64,000 bases of DNA from Coturnix japonica (Eukaryota; Chordata; Aves; Galliformes; Phasianidae), in the NCBI RefSeq assembly GCF_001577835.2, contig NC_029541.1, forward strand, positions 4,645,141-4,709,140. The letters run 5' to 3'. This document shows positions 57,470-64,000 of this stretch, piece by piece. The notes under the pieces are model-generated. The model was not told where the DNA came from, did not search any database, and was given only the letters and a program-made list of their open reading frames with translations. Each line of letters opens with the position of its first letter. Within the stretch, counting starts at the first letter, position 1. The translations under genes and the position numbers were made by a program.

Positions 57470-60400
57470 GCAAAGGAAGAGGAGTGGCTGAGTACATCCC
57501 ACAAGATGGGCATTACCATCTCTCCGAGGTCAGCTTCCCAGTGGTGCCACCCACAGCTGCCCCTGCTCAGCTGAGTTCTGAGCACTCGTGCCCTCTGAAG
57601 CACAGCACAGTACCACCAGCAGAGAATGCAGTGCAGAACTGCTCCCTGTCCTTGGAGGAGACAAGGTTCAATGCAGTGCTGGTGCTCTTCCCCCACACCA
57701 CACACATCTGCTGCCAGGTCTCCCCACCCATTGCTGATCTCTACCTGCTCACATCGATGCTTCCACTGCCCAGTGCATTCTGCACAGGTCACAGTGCCCA
57801 ACAGCACCACCTCACTATTGTCCCTGTTGTGTTGGCTCACAGCCACGCTGCTCAGGCTGCCTCAGCACCAGACACTGTCTCAGCTCTCTGCAGGGGTTGA
57901 ACCCTGTGCATACACCAGGGCACTTCACAGACTCCTTGGGGATGCGCTGGTGAGCTCCTCACTCAGCAGCCACAGGGCTCAGTGCTCATTGCACAGTATA
58001 GCACCAGGGCAAGCAGGGTTGGCTCTGACCTGAAACAGCCAACCTGGGGTCAGCGGGCTCTTGGAGCAGCCAGGGCAGGCAGGCACCTCAGCCATCCTGC
58101 CAGGAATCATAGCACAGACACCCTCCCCTTGTCTCAGTGAGCAGCAGGGACCGAGCTACAGGACAGGAGTGTAAGAGCAAGAAAATAAGCACTTTATCCC
58201 CAGATTGGGGTTTTACCTGGCAGACCAGTCCCAGGGGCCTTGCAGGGGGATCTCTTGCTGGCAGGAACCCAGCACCAGTGAGCACAGGATACAGTGAGGA
58301 TGGAACGTCCCACACACACAGGGCAGATTGCACCACCTCTGTTTGCTGAATGCAGCCCAACAGGAAGCAGTGGCTGTCGGCAGCTGGGTGACGGCAGCTG
58401 GGTGTTAATCCCCCCCGGCCAGCTACCTTTGTACTCCTCCTGCCCACTTATTTGCTGCAAGGCACCAAAAGTCAAGCTGCAACACCTTCCAGGAGGCTTT
58501 ACTTTTTACAGAGCACCTCCTGACACTGACCAAGGCTTCTGGGAACACCCACCAACAAGAGGGGCACAGAGCATGGCTGGCAGCTGTGGAGTATGGCCCA
58601 AGCATAGCCTGCTGAAGAAGGGGAGAGGTCATGCAAGACCAGAGAACAGGACAGGGCATAGGTCCAGTAGCCATCCTCTGGTCAATAACAAGAACTGCCC
58701 CTAGCCGTGCAGGCCGGATAAGGCCATAGCTATGCCTCTGTCACTCCACCTGCCTTATCTATGCCTAACAACATGCAGCCTAGTACTCATGTCAAGGGCC
58801 TGAGCTATGACTGGAAGTTGTCAAGGAAAAGAGAAAATACCACCTTTGGCAAAAGCACAGAAAACATAAAACCACGTAACAAAAATGAGGTTGTAAGGAA
58901 TCAACAGAAGATTCTCTTCCATTTTTCTTAGTAAGTCATATGTTTTCTAGACCCATGTTTATATCTTAATTTGCAAAACCTGTGACTCAATACTTTCTTG
59001 CTTATCATGGGAAAGCACATGAGAAAAGGGGTATCCTGTCAGGATGCTGGAGGACACCTGAGGTTCCTCTCAACCAACCTGAGACCCACCCAGCATGTAA
59101 CCCCCAGATCCAGACCTGCAACTGCTGTGCCAGCAGGACAGGTCATACAGCCTTACCTGACCTTCCCCAGGATACTGATGAGGTTTAAACTGTAGCAGCC
59201 TTCTCAAAGCACGTTTAATATTGTCTGAGTGCAGCTGATATGTGTCAGAGAATGCGCTGCAATCACTGCCTTCTCATTGCTCGCTTCAGAGCATGCCTGC
59301 AGCCCCCCCTTATCTCCCAACGACTGCACAGACCCAATATGGCACCTCTTCTCCAACTGGTCCCCAATAAACACAGTTTCTTCTCCCTGATCTCTATCAA
59401 CAAACTTTGTTTAAAGCACAGTTTAATGCAAAGCTTTCAGAATCGCTATGCTGTGCCAGTCACTCCATCAGCCCCATGAGAGCCCCCACTCCTGCCTCAT
59501 TCCCACTTCTGGAGGTTCCTGCAGGGACAGTCAGGCAAAGCGCAAAGCTCACCAGCTGGGCACAGCTCCGCCTCAATCCGTCACTGCCACGCGCTCCCAG
59601 CTTCGTGCCGGGGCATTTTGGGGCACAGACACCCCAGCAGCGCAGCTGCTCCGGCACAACCCGAGGCGGTGGGAGGGGAGGCCGGGAGGAGCGTCCGGTC
59701 GGTGTGTTGGCCCTGGCCGGGCAGCGCTCAGCACAAAGGGCTGCTGCCCTCACACCCACCTCTGCAGACGGCGGAAGCTGAGGAGCGGGGAGCTCCGCTC
59801 GTCGGGCAGGGCCGGCTCAGCCAGGAAGCTGCAGCTCAGCGCTGCTGGGTCGGCCAAGAGCCGCCTGGGGACGATGGGCTGCCAAAGCCGGCCGTGTCCG
59901 CTCACCTTCTACCACCACAGCCGGGTCAGTTTCCTGCTTGCAGCCCTGCAAACCTCATCGGCTGAGCCCGGGGCTGCTCGGGAGCTGCCCACGGCGCTGC
60001 TGCCGGCCCAGCGCACCCCCTGCTGGTGCCGCCACGCACACGGCGCCTCCTCTCTCCCCGCATTCCCATTTCCTTTGCTCTGACCGGCCAGACACGTTAG
60101 TGCTCGGTGCAGGCAGCTCGCCCAGCCACCTAACGAGATGTATCACTGTCCTGCTGCTTAATGAGCATCTGCTTCCTTTCAGGTCTGAAAGCCGTTGTAT
60201 GGATGGCGGTTGGGAACGCACCGATAACAAGCTGGTCCAAACTGGTCTGTCCTGCAATGCAAACTCCCTCTGTATTTTAAAGAGTAAAGCAAAGTTTGTG
60301 ACCTTGCAGTAACGTGGGAGGGAGATAAGGGAGAGCACGGAGACCAAGCTGGAGCTTGTCAATGCCAAACATTAGTAAAGGAGGAGATAAAAAGGAAAAT

Positions 60401-62040
60401 TTAAAGTCTGAAGCAGAGTGAAACCTTAAAAGATGCCACATGAGATGAGCAGCGCTGTTAACAGTGATGGGGCAGCTCGTGGCCCATTGGAGCTCACTGC
60501 TTCTCAGTGTTGCTCCCACCAGGCAAATAACATGCAGCTTCCCAGCTGGTCGGTTAATTGCAGCCCCTAATAGCTATAAATCAATTAGCTAACTGGGCGG
60601 ATCAATGAGCTCTTTGGGATTTGGGAAAAGAATACAGCAGCATGGACAAATGTGTTCCCAGCCTAGGAGCCCACTGTGGCAGCACGTCACCTTACAAGAG
60701 GAGCACCAAAGGCTCCGATGGCTCCTTGGCTGCTGTCTTCCTACCAGACCCAGGTCCTCCTCACGATGACCCAGGTATCTGCAGACAGGAGGAGAAGTGC
60801 AGCTGCTGGAGCAGTGGAGCAGCATTCTGAAAGGGCAAACCCCAGGAAAAGGAAAGCAGGGGAAGGGGATGAGGCAGAAGTGAGAATTGCTCCAGTTCCT
60901 CAAAGTGTAGCAAAAGAGCAGGAAGGAGCCAAAAGAAGAAGCAAGTGCCCAGCAGTGCTGCAGAGCCAGAACAAAAGGCGCATGCTCAGGACTGTGCCCA
61001 ACTACTGCAAAACCTCAGTGCTCACCAGCACTGCTGCTAACCTGCGGGAGCTGCGTGCAGGCAGCCAAGAGCTGGGCGGTTCACAAAGCAAACACACAAT
61101 TGTATGAAGCTTCAGACACACACAGGGTGAGACAGAGAGAATGGAAGAGATGTTTTCCATACAACACTGCTGAAACGCCATCCTGCCCACGTGTACCACC
61201 AGTGCTTATACAGAGACGCAGTGTGGGTCACAAACAGCCCAGCTCTGGCAGCCCTGCCTGGAAAATTCACTCACACACGGGTAACATCCCACACAACATT
61301 TCAGGCCTCCCCTCACTTTCTATGCATTTCTCTCTTATCTCACATCCTGCAGGCAGCCTCAGGCAGCAGCACAGCTGCCCTTATCACCCGCTATGAAACA
61401 TTGTTCCCAGGCACAGAAACCTTCCAGTCCAACCAGCCTTGGCCGGGAGGTGACGGCGCTCACCAGGCACTAAGTTTCTGCACAGTGGAAGCTCATGGCC
61501 AGACACACCCCAGATTTTTGGTTTCTGCCACTGAACCGCTGCATGGGCAGCTCGCCAGGGCTGGGCTGGACATTCCTGCTCACCAGCCAACGCGCAGCAT
61601 GTGTTTGCTGGCTATGAGCTTATGCAGGGCTTTACCTTAGTGACAAAAGCAGCCATAAACATGACCAGGTTATAACAATACAGAGAAAGAAGAGGTCTGC
61701 AGGGCCAGGAACCACCAGCCTGGGAACAAAGCACGTCCTTGAGGAGCATCCTGGAGTTGTACACAGGAGAAAAATCAGACATTGAGAGATTCTCAATACG
61801 TACAGAACAAAGAAACTACAAAAACGATCCTAATATGATCCTACTGTCTGGGAAAGCAGAAATCAGATTGGGAAACTGAAAACAGGCATGGGAAAGCTAT
61901 GTGATACCTCCCAGCAGATGGATCCTTGCACAAAGCAGGCTCCCCACTCAGTGATGTGGTGCATCTGCAACAGCAGCCTTCACCATCTGCCCCCACAAAC
62001 AGCTCAACAGAGAAACATGACCCTGTCTGCCACCCTCATC
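57470..62040. other. Interval between the duplicated exon blocks
   Basis: Minus-strand introns of the long periphilin-like transcript, if the upstream exons are used. No further coding exon recognised. The part 57480-57570 resembles 63300-63390 at lower identity. An AT-richer unassigned block lies at about 58690-59405. The stretch 59.5-60.1 kb is CpG-richer and might hold an extra promoter. Remainder unremarkable. Confidence 0.35.
58690..59405. other. AT-richer block, possible worn LTR remnant
   Basis: The base composition changes abruptly. The block ends in CCCCAATAAACACAGTTTC followed by a pyrimidine-rich segment and ATCAACA, which resembles the 3' half of a retroviral LTR (poly(A) signal, short R/U5). 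No flanking duplication, primer-binding site or coding remnant is recognised. At most an old solo LTR; the family is not identified. Confidence 0.2.
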
Positions 62041-62046
62041 ACACCA

Positions 62047-62630
62047 CCACCACCATCCCTCCCCTGACCAGCTCTCCTCACCAGCTGCAAGTCCTTGACA
62101 AACATTTCCTCATGGCCGTGGTGATCCTCTCTTTCCATCCATGGAGGCGGCGGCTCTTCACAGTCCTGGGGGTCCCATTCCCAGTTCTCTTCATTCCAGT
62201 GGATGTCAGCAGGGCCAGGGAAAGGCCTGGGCTGCCTGGGACCAGGCTGCCAAAGCAAATCACCACAGGTGAGGACAGCAGCACATCTGGAGCAGCCACG
62301 CATCCGGCAGCCTTCCATGGGGATTCTGGTTGTGCTCCAGGTTCCCCTGCCCACTGAGTTCTTTACAACTCTCCTCTTCCCAGGGGAGTCCCATCCTTTA
62401 GCCAACCCAAACTTGGACAACCCCAGCAGCTCTGCCCACCACGTGCTGCCCAGCTGCTCGCCCCAAACTCTTACCAGATGCATCCTTCCCCTGGCTCTCC
62501 AGTGCTGGTGCTCCCATGGAGGATCATGCCAGGCATCCCAGGGGCCATGAGCATGTGGAGGTGGAGGCCCAGCGTGATGCGGATAGGGCTGCAGAGAGGA
62601 CACAGAGAGAGGAAAGCAGGATGAGCCTCC
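62047..62630. repeat. Duplicated block, copy 2 (pairs with 56527-57110)
   Basis: Near-identical partner of 56527-57110. Holds exons 62475-62588 and 62082-62246 on the minus strand with intact splice sites and phase 0 at both ends. Similarity stops abruptly at 62630/62631, next to a 9-bp palindrome. Confidence 0.95.
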
Positions 62631-63248
62631 TACATATCAATATCCTCTTGATATGTTGATTCCCTTCAAAGCTTCCATTCTGTCCAAAGGACACTTTGTT
62701 AAACAAAGAGCCCCGAGGCGGGGGTGGGGGGAGGCCAGGGATTCCAGTCCTTCCTGATGTCTCTTCAGGCTCATCCTTAGGTATTTCACCACTCGTATAT
62801 TTTTACAGTGTGTGCAACAAAACATTGTGTGTATATATATACACACACACACACATATATATATATACATACATACATATACATACATACATACATACAG
62901 GTATATTGTTAACTATTTTAACTTCTCCTCTTTGGATCCTTTATTACTCAGGTCTTGTTTGTCCAGCACCAAAAATCAGTAGTTCTATTTCAGATGGCTG
63001 GACAGAAATGAGCTGCCGTCTTTGTTCCTATGACTTTATTAATTTTTAATAACCACAAATAGTTTCACATACACACAGAGACCTTGAGATAAAACATTCT
63101 TACCTTGTTCTAGATGCAGAATCAACATTAGATTCCCACACCACCCTCACTGCCCCACAGTCAAGTCCAACGAGGTTCCTGTGCTCCCAGCCACAGCTGC
63201 AGCCCCACCTACCTCCCAGCGCCCCCTCCTGCTCAGCTCTATCGACAT
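62082..63248 (-). CDS. Upstream alternative 5' exons of the periphilin-like gene
   Basis: Exons 63213-63288 (ATG at 63248), 62475-62588 and 62082-62246. The coding start is MSIELSRRGRWE, parallel to MSSKRFCRRGPRAFPWE in the downstream copy; the next two exons are near copies of those at 56955-57068 and 56562-56726. There are no counterparts of the later exons here, so this is either a partial duplicate or the true 5' end of the gene. The last exon ends in phase 0 and could join the acceptor at 57467, whose 117-bp exon is open in phase 0 throughout, giving about 559 residues with the two-exon module present twice. A non-coding first exon with donor GCGACG|GTAACG at 63584 probably starts at the TOMM6-shared promoter. 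Transcript use is unproven. Confidence 0.6.
62631..63138. other. Copy-specific insert with palindrome and (TA/CA)n
   Basis: About 500 bp present only in copy 2; about 170 unrelated bases lie at the matching place in copy 1. It begins with the inverted repeat ACATATCAA-7 nt-TTGATATGT at 62632-62656 and includes an alternating TA/CA/CATA microsatellite at about 62828-62900. Family not recognised. Confidence 0.5.
62828..62902. repeat. Compound (TA)n(CA)n(CATA)n microsatellite
   Basis: GTGTATATATATACACACAC-type run followed by TATA and then ACATACAT repeats, about 75 bp. Self-complementary in part (TGTATATATATACACA). Confidence 0.95.
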
Positions 63249-63464
63249 CCTGCCTTGAGCCCCGCAGGGAGCAGCTCCTTAGGACCAGCTGTAAAGAAAG
63301 AGGCGTGTGAGCACATCCCACGGGACAAACCTTATAATCTCTGCAATGTCAGCTTCCCAGCGGTGCCACCTACAGCCGGCCCTGCTCCATAAGCAATAAG
63401 CACTGAGCCACTGGTGGCACACAGGGTTCAGTGCTTATTGCGGGGGACAGCAGCACAGCACACG

Positions 63465-63562
63465 GCCGGTACCGACCCGACACGGCCGGTTCCGACCCGA
63501 CACGGCCGGTACTGACCCGACACGGCCGGTTCTGACCAGACACGGCCGGTTCTGCCCCACAC
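63465..63562. repeat. 20-bp tandem repeat, about 5 units
   Basis: Unit GGTTCCGACCCGACACGGCC with drift (GGTAC/GGTTC; CCGAC/CTGAC; CCCGA/CCAGA), ending in a degenerate copy. It lies about 140-240 bp from the TOMM6 ATG and just inside the first intron of the divergent gene. CpG-rich, so possibly a methylation- and length-variable part of the promoter. Confidence 0.9.
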
Positions 63563-63583
63563 CCCTCACACTCCCCCCGTTAC

Positions 63584-63700
63584 CGTCGCATCGACGCTCT
63601 GTTCGCTCGGCACGCGGCGGGGCGTCACCGCGCAGGCGCGGATGGCGAGGCCCGTTCCCAACACCGGAAGTGACGTCATCTCGCGGCGCCGGGAGGTGTC
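63584..63700. promoter_or_regulatory. Bidirectional promoter with overlapping ETS and CRE sites
   Basis: CCGGAAGTGACGTCA at 63664-63678 is a consensus ETS site (CCGGAAGTG) directly joined to a full CRE/ATF palindrome (TGACGTCA). It sits about 23 bp before the TOMM6 ATG on plus and about 80 bp upstream of the minus-strand donor at 63584. CpG-island context and no TATA box. Such ETS-CRE composites are typical of divergent housekeeping and mitochondrial gene promoters. Confidence 0.7.
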
Positions 63701-64000
63701 ATGGCGGCGGGCGGCGCGCAGCTGGGCGGCTCGGCCGTGTCGGTTCCGCCGGCTCCTCCCGCTCCGCCGCTCGGTGTGACCGGGTGGGTGCGGGCCGCGT
63801 TCCGCTTCGTGACCGACAGGAACGACTTCCGCAGGTCGGGGCGGTGGGACGGACCCGGGGCGGCTCCCCGGCGGCGGGGCCTTGAGGCGGGGCCTTGAGG
63901 CGGCCAACGCGGTGTGTTGTTGCAGGAACCTGCTGCTGAACGTGGGGCTGTTCGCGGCCGGGGTCTGGGTGGCCCGAAACATGGCGGACATCGACCTGAT
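63701..64000 (+). CDS. TOMM6: TOMM6, mitochondrial import receptor subunit (cut by window end)
   Basis: Small tail-anchored subunit of the outer-membrane TOM translocase that stabilises the Tom40 channel. Exon 1, 63701-63834, encodes MAAGGAQLGGSAVSVPPAPP ... GWVRAAFRFVTDRNDFR; the donor is the weak CGCAG|GTCGGG. Exon 2 begins at 63926 after TTGTTGCAG and encodes NLLLNVGLFAAGVWVARNMA then DIDL to the edge. The FVTDRNDFRRNL and GLFAAGVW..ARN blocks match human TOMM6 (FATDRNDFRRNL; GLFAAGVWLARN). The single hydrophobic segment is in exon 2. The N-terminal 20 residues are Ala/Pro-rich and unlike human. About the last ten codons are outside the window. Shares its promoter with the divergent periphilin-like gene. 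Confidence 0.95.

Noticed and set aside
58690-59405. Endogenous retrovirus
   Set aside because: Only a weak LTR-like end (AATAAA plus pyrimidine-rich tail) is seen. Without paired ends, flanking duplication or coding remnants it is kept only as a low-confidence remnant.
63566-63991. Minus-strand 141-codon open frame across the TOMM6 promoter
   Set aside because: It is antisense to TOMM6 exons and the CpG promoter. Only its 3' end (near 63584) is likely transcribed, as a non-coding first exon.

Overview
The window is vertebrate nuclear DNA from a bird, most likely a galliform such as chicken. It is GC-rich and compact, has short introns and CpG-island promoters, and carries CR1 retroposon tails. 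No bacterial or viral gene system is present. The gene order TFEB - PGC (two copies) - FRS3 - PRICKLE4 - TOMM6 matches the human 6p21.1 order TFEB-PGC-FRS3-PRICKLE4-TOMM6, which as I recall lies on a microchromosome (chromosome 26) in chicken. All exon models were read by eye from splice signals, reading phase and remembered family sequences. No alignment was run.

Layout. 1-12.9 kb: no gene found, but a series of AT-rich, TAAT-rich islands that look like conserved non-coding regulatory DNA, separated by GC-rich filler and simple repeats. 12.95-17.5 kb (-): TFEB, eight coding exons, with its 5' intron and CpG-rich promoter area reaching about 25.7 kb. 26.3-29.1 kb (-): a pepsinogen C paralogue with changed flap and subsite residues. 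31.1-34.6 kb (-): a conventional PGC. Both have a TATA-type promoter and upstream GATA motifs. 39.3-44.1 kb (-): FRS3, with its promoter near 45.7 kb. 50.0-52.3 kb (+): PRICKLE4, head-to-head with FRS3. 53.5-57.5 kb (-), with further 5' exons to 63.6 kb: a gene related to periphilin (PPHLN1, HUSH complex). 63.7 kb to the edge (+): TOMM6, sharing a bidirectional ETS/CRE promoter with the periphilin-like gene.

The most unusual item is the periphilin-like gene. Its 5' exons are duplicated 5,520 bp apart. A 583-bp block holding two exons is about 99% identical between copies, while the neighbouring paired exon and its flank are clearly more diverged, as expected from recent gene conversion. Every duplicated exon is open and phase 0-0, so the copies could be chained in one transcript. 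All three differences inside the two near-identical exons change an amino acid.

The other genes are unrelated in function: a lysosomal/autophagy transcription factor, gastric proteases, an FGF-receptor adaptor, a planar-polarity LIM protein and a mitochondrial import subunit. They sit together by ancient synteny rather than as a pathway.
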